Origin: Tubiluchus corallicola
Taxonomy: Eukaryota; Priapulida; Priapulimorpha; Priapulimorphida; Tubiluchidae
Reading direction: 5' to 3'
Assembly (NCBI GenBank): GCA_030141605.1
Contig: JAQGDQ010002389.1
Location: forward strand, 124,001-188,000
Length of the DNA stretch: 64,000 bases
Every line of letters starts with the position of its first letter. Positions within the stretch are counted from its first letter, which is position 1. Positions 37,280 to 46,815 of the stretch are shown here, piece after piece. Both the position numbers and the translations under genes were made by a program. The notes beneath the pieces are model-generated. The model made no database searches. It was not told the origin of the DNA and saw nothing but the letters and a program-made list of their open reading frames with translations.

Positions 37280-38851
37280 ATGTCGTCTAAGATACAATCT
37301 TATCTGATTTCACTTTTATGCTTTTTATTTCTGATTACAAGTGCTAATGCTGAAAAAACTATTCGTATAGCGACTTTTGGTGAACCAGAGACACTGGATC
37401 CACACCTTGTTAGTGGAACATGGGAACATTATATTATTGTTGATTTATTCATGGGTCTCATAACAAGAGAAGCCAACGGAAAAACAATCCCCGGTGTAGC
37501 AGAAAGCTGGGAAATCAGCCCTGACAATAAAGTATATACCTTTACATTAGGAGATCATTATTGGTCCGACGGTGCTCCTGTAACAGCCCATGACGTTGAA
37601 TTCTCCTTCAAAAGGATTTTAAAGCCTGAATTCGCCGCTAAATACGCTTCTATGCTTTATATTATTGAGGGCGCAGAAGAGTATAATACCCTTAAATCAC
37701 CAGAAATGGCTGTTATGGCAAAAGCTCTCGACAGTAAAACCTTCCAGGTTACTTTAAAATTTCCAACTCCCTATTTCTTAGAAGCGTTGACACATTATTC
37801 CTTCGCTATTGTGCCTTCTCATGTCGTTAAAGTCCATGAGAGGAATTGGATTAAAGAAGAAAATATCGTGTCAAATGGCGCGTATAAACTAGAAGAATGG
37901 CGCCCGAACGCCCATGTGAAATCTGTCAGAAATCCATACTTTTATGATAATGAAAACACAAAAATCGATACAATCTACTATTACACACAAGAAGACCGTT
38001 CTGCTGTGTTGAAAAGATTTCGTGCAAAAGAAATCGATATTGCCAGAGATTTCGCTTCCGAACAATATACATGGCTACAAAAAAATATGCCCAATGAAAC
38101 CAAAGTCGCTCCTTACTTGGGAATCTACTATCTAACTTTAAATCATACAAAAATTCCAGATGTCAATATCCGGCAAGCGCTCGCCATGGCCATTAATCGG
38201 GAAGTCATCACAGATAAAGTTATTAAATCCGGTGAAGTTCCAGCCTATAGCTTTGTTCCTCCTGGTGTTGCAAACTACAGTGAACCCGCTTACTTAGACT
38301 GGAAAGGTATCGACTATAAAACCCGCCTGCAAACTGCAAAAGCTATCATGGAAAAAGCAGGTTACACACAGAAAAATCCTTTCAAAATCGAAATTAGCTA
38401 CAACACATCTGAAAACCATAAAAAAGTTATGGTTGCTGTCGCTTCTATGTGGAAACAAATACACGTCGCCTCATCAATGGTTAACACAGAAGTGGCTATT
38501 CATTACGAGAATCTCCGACTTGGAAAATTTGAAGCCGGACGCGCAGGATGGATTGCAGATTATAACGACCCTGACTCCTTCCTGTTTATACAAGAAGGCA
38601 GCAATATCGGCTTTAACTATTCACGCTTCTTTAATAATGAATATGATAGTTTAATGCTAAAGGGGCGTAACGCAACAGATATTGAAGAGCGCGCAGAATA
38701 TATGAAAGCTGCAGAAAAAGTCTCCATGGATGAAATAGCGAATATTCCTATATTTTACTATGTTTCCAAAAATTTGGTCTCACAAAAAGTTAAAGGATGG
38801 GAAGATAACGTCACCGATACACATCCAACACGTTTTCTCGATATTCAATAG
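37280..38851 (+). CDS. oppA: Peptide ABC transporter substrate-binding protein
   Basis: A 523-residue periplasmic binding protein of the SBP family 5 (OppA/DppA type). The signal peptide is MSSKIQSYLISLLCFLFLITSANA. The mature part has TIRIATFGEPETLDPHLVSGTWEHYIIVDLFMGL, the family 5 signature in WEISPDNKVYTFTLGDHYWSDGAPVTAHDVEFSFKRI, and IREALAMAINRE-like NIRQALAMAINREVI. GGAGG precedes the ATG. It begins a rightward five-gene operon with two permeases and two ATPases, so oligopeptide import is the likely job. Peptide length preference is not evident. Confidence 0.95.
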   Translation: MSSKIQSYLISLLCFLFLITSANAEKTIRIATFGEPETLDPHLVSGTWEHYIIVDLFMGLITREANGKTIPGVAESWEISPDNKVYTFTLGDHYWSDGAPVTAHDVEFSFKRILKPEFAAKYASMLYIIEGAEEYNTLKSPEMAVMAKALDSKTFQVTLKFPTPYFLEALTHYSFAIVPSHVVKVHERNWIKEENIVSNGAYKLEEWRPNAHVKSVRNPYFYDNENTKIDTIYYYTQEDRSAVLKRFRAKEIDIARDFASEQYTWLQKNMPNETKVAPYLGIYYLTLNHTKIPDVNIRQALAMAINREVITDKVIKSGEVPAYSFVPPGVANYSEPAYLDWKGIDYKTRLQTAKAIMEKAGYTQKNPFKIEISYNTSENHKKVMVAVASMWKQIHVASSMVNTEVAIHYENLRLGKFEAGRAGWIADYNDPDSFLFIQEGSNIGFNYSRFFNNEYDSLMLKGRNATDIEERAEYMKAAEKVSMDEIANIPIFYYVSKNLVSQKVKGWEDNVTDTHPTRFLDIQ

Positions 38852-38891
38852 CTGCGTAAAATTAAGTATGCCTATCATGGAGGCCTAATAT

Positions 38892-39812
38892 ATGCTGAAG
38901 TACGTGATAAAACGATTATTCATTTTTATCCCTACTATCTTTTTAATCATCACGATCTCTTTTTTTCTGATGAGAATTGCACCAGGGAGCCCTTTTGATT
39001 CTGAAAGAGGGCTCAGCCCTGAAATCGAAGCCAATATCCTAAAAGCCTATAATATGGATAAACCTCTCTTTTTCCAATATACAGACTATTTAGGAAATAT
39101 TCTCAAAGGTGATTTCGGCCCCTCCATGCGTGTTAAAGACTTCACTGTAACAGAGCTTATCCTCAACGGATTTCCTGTCAGTTTACAGCTTGGTCTGATG
39201 GCGATCATATGTGCCATTGTAATCGGTATTTTCATGGGAACAACCGCAGCCTTAAACAGAAATAGCCATATTGACCATATCACGATGGCTTTCTCAACGA
39301 TCGGAATCGTTATTCCCAACTATGTTGTCGCTCCTATTCTTACATTAATTTTAGGTGTTTACCTGGGAATTTTACCCGTAGGAGGATGGGGAGAAGGCGC
39401 AATATCTCATAAAATACTCCCTATTGTAACTCTTGCTCTTCCCCAGATCGCTTATGTATCTCGCCTAACCAGGGGAAATATGATCGAAGTCCTCAATTCT
39501 AACTATATCAGAACAGCCTATGCAAAAGGCATTGACGAAAAAACAATCATTCTCCGCCACGCTCTCCCCGGAGCTCTTCTCCCTATCCTTTCCTACCTTG
39601 GGCCCGCAACTGCCGCAGTTGTAACAGGATCTGTCGTTATTGAAACTATTTTCGATATACCAGGTATTGGAAGATTTTTCGTCAACGGCGCCCTCAATAG
39701 AGACTATACATTGGTTATGGGAGTTGTGATCTTTTATGCAAGCTTGATTATTCTACTCAACCTTATCGTCGATATCCTCTATAGTATTTTAGACCCTCGA
39801 GTCAAATTTTAG
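38892..39812 (+). CDS. oppB: Peptide ABC transporter permease
   Basis: A 306-residue OppB/DppB-type permease with six membrane helices. The start is typical, KYVIKRLFIFIPTIFLIITISFFLMRIAPGSPF, and the ATPase-contact loop is YIRTAYAKGIDEKTIILRHALPGALLP (EAA loop, about residues 208-235). The C-terminus ends LVDILYSILDPRVKF. GGAGG lies before the ATG, 40 nt after oppA. Confidence 0.96.
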   Translation: MLKYVIKRLFIFIPTIFLIITISFFLMRIAPGSPFDSERGLSPEIEANILKAYNMDKPLFFQYTDYLGNILKGDFGPSMRVKDFTVTELILNGFPVSLQLGLMAIICAIVIGIFMGTTAALNRNSHIDHITMAFSTIGIVIPNYVVAPILTLILGVYLGILPVGGWGEGAISHKILPIVTLALPQIAYVSRLTRGNMIEVLNSNYIRTAYAKGIDEKTIILRHALPGALLPILSYLGPATAAVVTGSVVIETIFDIPGIGRFFVNGALNRDYTLVMGVVIFYASLIILLNLIVDILYSILDPRVKF

Positions 39813-39825
39813 GCAAGGAGATATA

Positions 39826-40728
39826 ATGCCGTTTTTTAAACATAAAGAAAAAAATGCAGACCTCCTGACAGAAATACAAGGGAGAAGTTTATGGGAAGAC
39901 GCAAAACGTCGCCTATTCTCAAATAAACTCGCAGTATCTTCCATGTATGCTTTACTATTCATTATTCTCTTTGCAGTCGCAGGTCCTTGGATTATCTCAT
40001 GGTCATATGATGAAATAGATTGGGAATCTGACTTTCCTTCCCCCCCTTCTTTTTCCGACAGCCACTATTTTGGAACTGACGGTAATGGAAGAGATATGCT
40101 TGTGCGCGTTATGTTCGGAGGACGAATCTCCCTTATGGTTGGAATTGTCGCAACATGCGTCAGCCTGCTCATCGGCGTAACATGGGGGACAGTAGCCGGA
40201 TTTATCGGCGGTAGAGTCGATATGATCATGATGCGCATTGTCGACATTATGTATTCCCTTCCTTTTATGTTCTTCGTCATCCTGCTCATGGTCGTCTTCG
40301 GACGGAATATCATTCTCATCTTTGTTGCCCTAGGAGCCGTAGAATGGCTCACAATGGCACGAATTGTTCGAGGCCAAACGATCTCTATTAAAAATATGGA
40401 GTATATCGAAGCTGCAAAAGCATTCGGCGTACCAACAACAAAAGTCATTCAACGCCATATCATCCCTAATATTATTGGTCCTGTTATTGTTTATGTCACA
40501 TTGACAATTCCCCAAGTTATTCTGGTAGAAAGCTTCCTGTCTTTCTTAGGACTCGGCGTACAAGAACCCATGACAAGTTGGGGAATCCTGATCGCTGACG
40601 GATCCAATCATATGGAATCTTCCCCATGGCTGTTGGCTTTTCCCGCTTTATTCCTTGCAATAACTCTCTTTTGCTTCAACTTTATCGGCGACGGACTGAG
40701 AGACGCATTAGATCCTAAGGACAGATAA
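39826..40728 (+). CDS. oppC: Peptide ABC transporter permease
   Basis: A 300-residue OppC/DppC-type permease. It has the N-terminal cytoplasmic SLWEDAKRRLFSNKLAV segment and first helix, the periplasmic HYFGTDGNGRDMLVRVMFGGRISLMVG signature, and the EAA loop NMEYIEAAKAFGVPTTKVIQRHIIPN. It ends FIGDGLRDALDPKDR, as usual. AAGGAG precedes the ATG, 13 nt after oppB. Confidence 0.96.
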   Translation: MPFFKHKEKNADLLTEIQGRSLWEDAKRRLFSNKLAVSSMYALLFIILFAVAGPWIISWSYDEIDWESDFPSPPSFSDSHYFGTDGNGRDMLVRVMFGGRISLMVGIVATCVSLLIGVTWGTVAGFIGGRVDMIMMRIVDIMYSLPFMFFVILLMVVFGRNIILIFVALGAVEWLTMARIVRGQTISIKNMEYIEAAKAFGVPTTKVIQRHIIPNIIGPVIVYVTLTIPQVILVESFLSFLGLGVQEPMTSWGILIADGSNHMESSPWLLAFPALFLAITLFCFNFIGDGLRDALDPKDR

Positions 40729-40732
40729 CAGT

Positions 40733-41719
40733 ATGGCTGAAAATAATATTATTTTAGATGTCAAAAATATAACAACAACCTTTGATACTCCTGATGGTGA
40801 AATCTGCGCTGTTAATAATGTCCAATTCAAAATTCCTAAAGGGCAATGTATTGGAATCGTTGGGGAATCCGGCTCAGGAAAATCCCAGCTATTCCTCTCC
40901 GTCATACGTTTGATCGCAAAAAACGGAACTGTAACAGGAGAAGCGCTCTTTCATGGGGAAAATTTACTTTCCCTTCCCATAAAAGACCTCAATCATATCA
41001 GAGGAAATAAAATCTCCATGATTTTCCAAGATCCGATGACCTCTCTGAATCCTTTCTTAACAATCTCAAAACAAATGACAGAAGTTCTTATACAGCATAA
41101 AAAAATTTCACAAAAAGCCGCCATAGAACGAACAATAGAAATGCTTGATCTCGTTGGTATACCAGAAGCGCAAAAACGTTTATCTATGTACCCTCATGAA
41201 TTTTCAGGCGGAATGCGCCAGCGCGTAATGATCGCCATGTCACTCATGTGCGAACCTGACCTCCTCATCGCCGATGAGCCAACGACCGCATTGGATGTTA
41301 CCATACAAGCGCAGATCCTTGATCTGCTCGCCGATCTGAAAAAGAAATTAAATATGTCTATTGTTATGATAAGCCATGATCTGGGCGTCATCGCCGGAAT
41401 CAGTGACTATATTAACGTCATGTATGGCGGATCCATTGTTGAATCAGGCACCGTTGATCAGCTCTTCTATAACCCTACCCACCCTTATACAAAAGGGTTG
41501 CTTTCTTCCATGCCGAAATTGGAAAACGATTTCGATCATGAATTAGAAACAATTAAAGGAAACCCACCTAGCTTGCATAACCTCCCTGAAGGATGCATCT
41601 TTATGCCAAGATGTGATTATTCATTCCCTCAGTGCAAGCTCATGCCCCCTTCATTAATAAATATTGAACCTAACCACGACGTAGCTTGTTACTTACAGGA
41701 AAAAAACCATGCCAAATAA
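40733..41719 (+). CDS. oppD: Peptide ABC transporter ATP-binding protein
   Basis: A 328-residue ATPase of the OppD type. Walker A is GESGSGKS, the Q-loop FQDPMTSLNPF, the signature SGGMRQRVMIAMSL, Walker B LLIADEPTTALDV and the switch His in ISHDLGVI. The C-terminal oligopeptide-transport domain has a cysteine cluster (CIFMPRCDYSFPQC, and a final Cys) that in some DppD/OppD proteins binds an Fe-S cluster. Start is 4 nt after oppC, and the end overlaps oppF by 11 nt, suggesting coupled translation. Confidence 0.96.
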   Translation: MAENNIILDVKNITTTFDTPDGEICAVNNVQFKIPKGQCIGIVGESGSGKSQLFLSVIRLIAKNGTVTGEALFHGENLLSLPIKDLNHIRGNKISMIFQDPMTSLNPFLTISKQMTEVLIQHKKISQKAAIERTIEMLDLVGIPEAQKRLSMYPHEFSGGMRQRVMIAMSLMCEPDLLIADEPTTALDVTIQAQILDLLADLKKKLNMSIVMISHDLGVIAGISDYINVMYGGSIVESGTVDQLFYNPTHPYTKGLLSSMPKLENDFDHELETIKGNPPSLHNLPEGCIFMPRCDYSFPQCKLMPPSLINIEPNHDVACYLQEKNHAK

Positions 41720-42683
41720 TACGATTATTCGTGTGGAAAATCTAAAAGTTTATTTCGATGTTTCTACAGAATGGTTCAAAACAACTCCCCTGAAAGCTGT
41801 TGATGATATCAGCTTTACAGCCAATGAACAAGAAACGCTCGGTATTGTCGGTGAATCAGGATGTGGAAAATCAACACTAGGGCGCGCAATTCTTCAGCTT
41901 ATAGAAATTACTGAAGGAAATATCTTCTGGAAAGAGCATAATATAACCGATCCTTCTTTCATCTATAAGCAGCACTTTCGTGAAAATGTGCAGGTTATCT
42001 TTCAGGATCCCCTAGCAAGCCTCAACCCAAGAATGACCATCGGTAATATTATCGCTGAACCTTTGAAAACCTTTTCTCCACATCTTTCAAAAGATGAGAT
42101 TAAAACAAACGTTAAAGAAATAATGTCATACGTCGGACTCCTCCCTGAGACAATCAATCGCTATCCTCATGAGTTTTCCGGCGGGCAATGCCAAAGAGTC
42201 GGAATAGCGCGCGCCATGATCACACGCCCAAAAATTATTATTTGTGATGAACCTGTTTCCGCTTTGGACGTCTCTATCCAAGCGCAAATCATTAATCTCC
42301 TAAAACATCTGCAGGAAAATTTTAAACTGACGCTCATTTTTATCAGCCATGACCTCTCTATTGTAAAAAATATCAGCCATAAGATTATGGTGCTCTACCT
42401 CGGTAATATCGTGGAAATCGGAAGTCGAGAAAATGTCTATAACACCCCTTTACATCCCTACACACAAGCCTTGATCTCCGCTGTTCCCGCACCGGATCCC
42501 CGAAAAGAGCATAATCGCATCAAACTCATTGGTGATTTGCCATCTCCTCTGAATCCTCCTTCCGGATGTGTCTTCAGAACTCGATGCTATAAAGCGCAGG
42601 AAAAATGTGCTCAACAAAAACCCCCTTTAGAAAATGTACAAGGAGACAACCACTCTGTCGCCTGCTTCTACCTTGAAGCATAA
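41709..42683 (+). CDS. oppF: Peptide ABC transporter ATP-binding protein
   Basis: A 324-residue ATPase of the OppF type, partner of OppD. Walker A is GESGCGKST, the Q-loop FQDPLASLNPR, signature SGGQCQRVGIARAM, Walker B IICDEPVSALDVS and ISHDLSIV. The C-terminal extension has CVFRTRCYKAQEKC, the same four-Cys type as OppD. It closes the opp operon; 131 nt of AT-rich DNA separate it from psd. Confidence 0.96.
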   Translation: MPNNTIIRVENLKVYFDVSTEWFKTTPLKAVDDISFTANEQETLGIVGESGCGKSTLGRAILQLIEITEGNIFWKEHNITDPSFIYKQHFRENVQVIFQDPLASLNPRMTIGNIIAEPLKTFSPHLSKDEIKTNVKEIMSYVGLLPETINRYPHEFSGGQCQRVGIARAMITRPKIIICDEPVSALDVSIQAQIINLLKHLQENFKLTLIFISHDLSIVKNISHKIMVLYLGNIVEIGSRENVYNTPLHPYTQALISAVPAPDPRKEHNRIKLIGDLPSPLNPPSGCVFRTRCYKAQEKCAQQKPPLENVQGDNHSVACFYLEA

Positions 42684-42737
42684 ACTTAAGAAAATTTTAA
42701 AAATTACAAAACACTCTTCATTAAAAGAAAACTTATA

Positions 42738-42765
42738 TTGTATTTTCTTAATTATATGATATAAA
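42738..42765 (+). promoter_or_regulatory. Putative promoter of psd-pssA
   Basis: TTGTAT (42738-42743), a 16-nt spacer and TATAAA (42760-42765), 50 nt before psd. Fair matches in a very AT-rich background, so confidence is limited. Confidence 0.35.
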
Positions 42766-42814
42766 ATTATTACTAATTAATACTTAAATATACTAAAACT
42801 AACTAGAGAATACT

Positions 42815-43501
42815 ATGAAAATGAAAATTTGCCGTGAAGGCATACCCTGTATTATCACTCTCGCTTTTATTACAATGATTTTTTATCTAATGCTTACTAC
42901 TTTCACATGGGGGCGTGTTTTCCCTATTGTCACTTGGGGGTTTGGTTTTCTGACATTTTTTTGTATCTGGTTTTTTCGTGATCCTGATCGAGTTTCCCCC
43001 GCAGTAGATAACCTTGTTATCAGCCCTGCTGACGGTATTGTGCAAAAAATTGATACAGCCTTCCCTCCTAAAGAGCTTCAAATTGATACAGAAGAGCCTA
43101 TGGAGCGAATTTGTGTTTTTATGAATGTGTTCAACGTACACGTCAATCGAGCTCCGTGCAACGGAACCGTTACAGATATTATCTACAGACCAGGAAAGTT
43201 CTTTAACGCATCCCTTGATAAAGCAAGCGCATATAATGAGCGAAAAAGCTTTAAAATGAAAACTGATAATGGGCATACAGTTGTATTTGTCCAAATTGCC
43301 GGTCTGATCGCAAGAAGAATTGTCACATATATAGAAGAAGAAGAGCATCTAAAAGCAGGAGAGCGATTTGGGTTGATACGCTTTGGAAGTAGAGTTGATA
43401 TATATCTTCCTAAAAATACCCCCATCTTTGTTATTGAAGGGCAGATAATGATCGCTGGAGAAACCATCATGGGAACACTCTTGCAAAAAGAAAACGTATA
43501 A
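42815..43501 (+). CDS. psd: Phosphatidylserine decarboxylase, short form
   Basis: A 228-residue proenzyme that makes phosphatidylethanolamine from phosphatidylserine. Two membrane helices lie near the N-terminus (about 9-28 and 33-53). FFRDPDR, SPADGIVQ and MNVFNVHVNRAP match the family. Self-cleavage is expected between Gly191 and Ser192 in RFGSRVDIYLP, which creates the pyruvoyl group; the site is intact. It is of the short Psd type common in alphaproteobacteria and archaea. pssA follows on the same strand after 60 nt. Confidence 0.96.
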   Translation: MKMKICREGIPCIITLAFITMIFYLMLTTFTWGRVFPIVTWGFGFLTFFCIWFFRDPDRVSPAVDNLVISPADGIVQKIDTAFPPKELQIDTEEPMERICVFMNVFNVHVNRAPCNGTVTDIIYRPGKFFNASLDKASAYNERKSFKMKTDNGHTVVFVQIAGLIARRIVTYIEEEEHLKAGERFGLIRFGSRVDIYLPKNTPIFVIEGQIMIAGETIMGTLLQKENV

Positions 43502-43561
43502 AATATACATTTGCTATCTTTAAAATACTCAGAAATAATAAATGATTCAAAGTAAGATATA

Positions 43562-44407
43562 ATGCACTTAGATAAGTCATCAAAAAAAAATCATAAAGTT
43601 CGATTATCTCTTAAAAAAATTATCCCTAATATGATTACATTAGCGGCTCTCTCTTCTGGTCTGCTCTCTATAAAATATGTTCTTGAGCAAGATTGGGAAA
43701 AAGCAGTGGCATTTATTGTCATCGCCGGCATTTTAGATATATTAGATGGAAAAACCGCGCGCCTCTTGAAAAGCCAAAGCCGATTTGGCGCCGAACTTGA
43801 TTCCCTTAGCGATTTCCTTTGCTTTGGAGCTGCACCAGCAATACTGCTATACCATTGGTCTCTCTCTGAACTTGAGCATTATGGATGGGTCATCTGTTCA
43901 ACCTACGCTATTTGCTGCAGCCTCAGGTTAGCCCGATTTAATACAATGCTAGATAATGATGAAAAAACAATTCCCGCATTTCATTCTCATTACTTTTTTG
44001 GTATCCCCGCCCCTGCTGGCGCTGGTGTTGTCCTGCTGCCATTGTTTCTTTACTTCGCAACAGATATAACCATTCCCTATACCTCTAACATTGTCGCTTT
44101 TATTACAATCATAGTCGCCATCGGATTTATCAGTAAAATTCCAACACCCTCTACAAAAAAAGTTAAAATCTCACAACATTATCTTGGAGCCACCTTATTT
44201 ATAGCATCTTTATATATCATCCTTCTTATAACAATGCCGTGGCTGACTCTAACGCTTAGTGCTTTTCTGTATATCGCAATTTGCCCATTAACAATCCGTA
44301 GATTTTTACAGCAAAAACGGCTGACAGATACAAAAACCAATATCTCAGACCCAACGGAACCTTCCACTGATAAAAAATCCGAAAAAAACATCCCTCCCGA
44401 AAATTAA
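43562..44407 (+). CDS. pssA: CDP-diacylglycerol-serine O-phosphatidyltransferase
   Basis: A 281-residue membrane enzyme that makes phosphatidylserine from CDP-diacylglycerol and serine, feeding Psd. The CDP-alcohol phosphotransferase motif D-G-x2-A-R-x8-G-x3-D-x3-D is present as Asp62, Gly63, Ala66, Arg67, Gly76, Asp80 and Asp84 (ILDGKTARLLK and FGAELDSLSDF). About eight membrane helices are predicted. The tail of some 30 residues is polar and probably disordered. Its stop overlaps the stop of gshA, which converges on it. Confidence 0.96.
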   Translation: MHLDKSSKKNHKVRLSLKKIIPNMITLAALSSGLLSIKYVLEQDWEKAVAFIVIAGILDILDGKTARLLKSQSRFGAELDSLSDFLCFGAAPAILLYHWSLSELEHYGWVICSTYAICCSLRLARFNTMLDNDEKTIPAFHSHYFFGIPAPAGAGVVLLPLFLYFATDITIPYTSNIVAFITIIVAIGFISKIPTPSTKKVKISQHYLGATLFIASLYIILLITMPWLTLTLSAFLYIAICPLTIRRFLQQKRLTDTKTNISDPTEPSTDKKSEKNIPPEN

Positions 44408-45771
44408 TAAGCATATTCCTCAAAAATTCTCTCAATCTTACCCTGCCAACGACCTTTCCAAGCATTTAAAAGCTCCTGAGCCGGAGTAACACCGCTTTCT
44501 GCAATACGGAACAGAGGAATAAGAAAGTGTGTTTCACATTTCCCCATATCCTCATCCTTGCAACGACGACGAGATAGCCCTTTCCAGGAAATATTTAAAA
44601 TATCTAAGGCTACATCCTGCACTTTCTTCCCTCTAAAAGGAGCATCAAGAGCATAATGAGTCACTTCCGTTCGTAAGTAAAGGCGCTCCTCTTCCGTCCA
44701 ATCTCTTATATAATCAAGCGCTTCCAAACGAGATTCGCGATCATATAAAAGCCCAACCCAAAACGCCGGCAAAGCACAAAGATAATTCCAGCCCCCTCCA
44801 TCTGCACCACGCATCTCAAGATAACGCTTCAGACGAACTTCTGGAAAAACGGTCGTTAAATGATCCTCCCAATCAGCAATCGTCGGATATTCTCCTGGCA
44901 ATTCTGGAAGCTTTCCTTCCATAAAATCCAAAAATGAACGCCCCGCAACATCAATATAACGCCCGTTCCTATATACAAAATACATGGGAACATTTAAAAC
45001 ATAATCAACATAACGTTCAAAGCCAAATCCTTCCTCAAATACAAACGGCAACATACCAGAACGATCCCCATCCGTATGTAACCAAATATGACTACGATAA
45101 CTTAAAAATCCCGTAGGTTTCCCCCCTTTAAAAGGAGAGTTCGCCCAAAGAGCGGTCGCAATCGGCTGCAGAGCTAATCCTATTCGAAACATTTGAACCA
45201 TCGTCTCTTCATTGTCAAAATCTAAATTCGTTTGAACAGTACATGTCAACTGCATCATCTCAAGCCCTTTTGTCCCCACCTTGGGCATATAATTTTTCAT
45301 AATATTATACCGTTCCTTAGGCATCCAAGGCATGGAATCACACAATAATGTCGGATGGACACCAATTCCAAGCATGCCAATCCTCTTTTGTTTAATAATA
45401 CGACGAATTTGCTTTAAATGTTCATGAATCTCACAACATGTGTCGTTAATCGTCTTTAAAGGAGCTCCCGACAACTCCAATTGTCCTGCCGGCTCCAAAG
45501 TCACAGAAGCACCCTCCTTCTCTCTTAAGGCAATAATCTTCCCAGATTCCTCAACAGGCTCCCAACCAAACATCTGAAGAGATTCTAAAATATATCGAAT
45601 ACTCTTCTCTCCTTCATAAGGAAGCGGTGAATAATCATCCAGATCATACACAAATTTCTCATGCTCTGTGCCTACTCGCCACTCGCTCTCAGCTTTGCAC
45701 CCTGAGGCTATATAATCAATAAGCTGCTCTTTTCTAATAATAGATTCTCTTCCTGCTTCATATATTTTCAT
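44404..45771 (-). CDS. gshA: Glutamate-cysteine ligase (plant/alphaproteobacterial type)
   Basis: A 455-residue enzyme that makes gamma-glutamylcysteine, the first step of glutathione synthesis. It resembles the plant-type class rather than E. coli GshA: WRVGTEHEKFVYDLDDYSPLPYEG, VTLEPAGQLELSGAPLKTI, GVHPTLLCDSMPWMPKERY, CTVQTNLDFDNEETM, and YLEMRGADGG. The start at 45771 has AAAGGC upstream and matches the family; a longer frame adds 16 residues without support. It lies 60 nt after rsmE on the same strand and shares its stop region with pssA. gshB is not in the window. Confidence 0.95.
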   Translation of the reverse strand: MKIYEAGRESIIRKEQLIDYIASGCKAESEWRVGTEHEKFVYDLDDYSPLPYEGEKSIRYILESLQMFGWEPVEESGKIIALREKEGASVTLEPAGQLELSGAPLKTINDTCCEIHEHLKQIRRIIKQKRIGMLGIGVHPTLLCDSMPWMPKERYNIMKNYMPKVGTKGLEMMQLTCTVQTNLDFDNEETMVQMFRIGLALQPIATALWANSPFKGGKPTGFLSYRSHIWLHTDGDRSGMLPFVFEEGFGFERYVDYVLNVPMYFVYRNGRYIDVAGRSFLDFMEGKLPELPGEYPTIADWEDHLTTVFPEVRLKRYLEMRGADGGGWNYLCALPAFWVGLLYDRESRLEALDYIRDWTEEERLYLRTEVTHYALDAPFRGKKVQDVALDILNISWKGLSRRRCKDEDMGKCETHFLIPLFRIAESGVTPAQELLNAWKGRWQGKIERIFEEYAY

Positions 45772-45831
45772 AAAAGCGCCTTTCAAAATATTGCCGATAA
45801 CTTTAGAGATGGTACACAATAATTACAGAAG

Positions 45832-46608
45832 TCAATAAAAACGCCTGGCCGGAGATTTATCCCAATCTCCTACAATCGCCTGCCAGCAGGAAAGAGCCGC
45901 TATAGCCGCACTCTCCGCTCTGAGAATCCTAGGCCCAAGATTCACAGAAATACATTTCGGATGCGCCTGTAAAACATCCCTTTCTCGAGACGAAAATCCT
46001 CCTTCCGGACCTATTAGTATAAAAATTCTCATCACAGAATTTTCCCCTCTATATTGAGAAAAAACATCAAAAACAGAAGCCCCACTTCCCCCTTCATCCA
46101 TAAAAAATAAATGATCCCCTTCTTGTGAAACCTCATGCAAAATATCCTCTAAAGTAGAAGGGCGGGAAAAATCCGGTATTGTCAATCGCTCGCATTGCTC
46201 TGCAGCTTCAATTGCCTGAAGGCGAAGCTTTTCTATACGAATAGAACGAACAACAACACGATCTGTCAAAACTGGTAATAAAGCACTAACCCCAAGTTCC
46301 GTTGCTTTCTGAATCAATATTCCCAAAGAAGCCCTTTTTAAAGGAGCAAAACATAAGCAAAGAGTCGATAAAGAAGACGGCTGCTTTAAAATTTGCCTCT
46401 TAACCCTCAAACAACAGATATCCTTTATACTGTCAATACAACATAGCCATTCTCCATCACGCCCGTTAAAAACAATAATATCGTCCCCTTTTTTTATACG
46501 CATAACATGCAAAAGATAGTGAGAAAGATTCTTTGGAAGTAGGAAATTTTCTACGTTATTATTTAACGGAGTATCAATATAAACTCGTGCCTTAAAAGAT
46601 GCTCTCAC
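45832..46608 (-). CDS. rsmE: 16S rRNA m3U1498 methyltransferase
   Basis: A 258-residue SPOUT methyltransferase that modifies U1498 of 16S rRNA. The N-terminal PUA-like domain contains HYLLHVMRIKKGDDIIVFNGRDGEW. The knotted domain has QKATELGVSALLPVLTDR, ILIGPEGGFSSRERD and VNLGPRILRAESAAIAAL, the AdoMet-binding trefoil. It precedes gshA on the same strand, a common neighbour pair in alphaproteobacteria. Confidence 0.96.
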   Translation of the reverse strand: MRASFKARVYIDTPLNNNVENFLLPKNLSHYLLHVMRIKKGDDIIVFNGRDGEWLCCIDSIKDICCLRVKRQILKQPSSLSTLCLCFAPLKRASLGILIQKATELGVSALLPVLTDRVVVRSIRIEKLRLQAIEAAEQCERLTIPDFSRPSTLEDILHEVSQEGDHLFFMDEGGSGASVFDVFSQYRGENSVMRIFILIGPEGGFSSRERDVLQAHPKCISVNLGPRILRAESAAIAALSCWQAIVGDWDKSPARRFY

Positions 46609-46815
46609 AGATTTTCCTTAATCAACAATCCTGAATTATATCCTGTATTTTTCTATTTAAACGGATATTCATTCTATTGTCAACAATACCGAAAAATTAA
46701 ACAGTTTTCCCCACTCTGAATTTTTCCTAAACAATAAAACAAAGCACTGTATGAAAGAAAGCAAAAATGATATACTATAAAGTTATTAACAAATACATAT
46801 ACCATTCAAAAATTA

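Noticed and set aside
40065-40448. 127-codon open frame antisense to oppC
   Set aside because: Shadow of a conserved membrane protein gene.
42887-43348. 153-codon open frame antisense to psd
   Set aside because: Psd is a clear full-length gene on the other strand; the antisense frame has no family motif.
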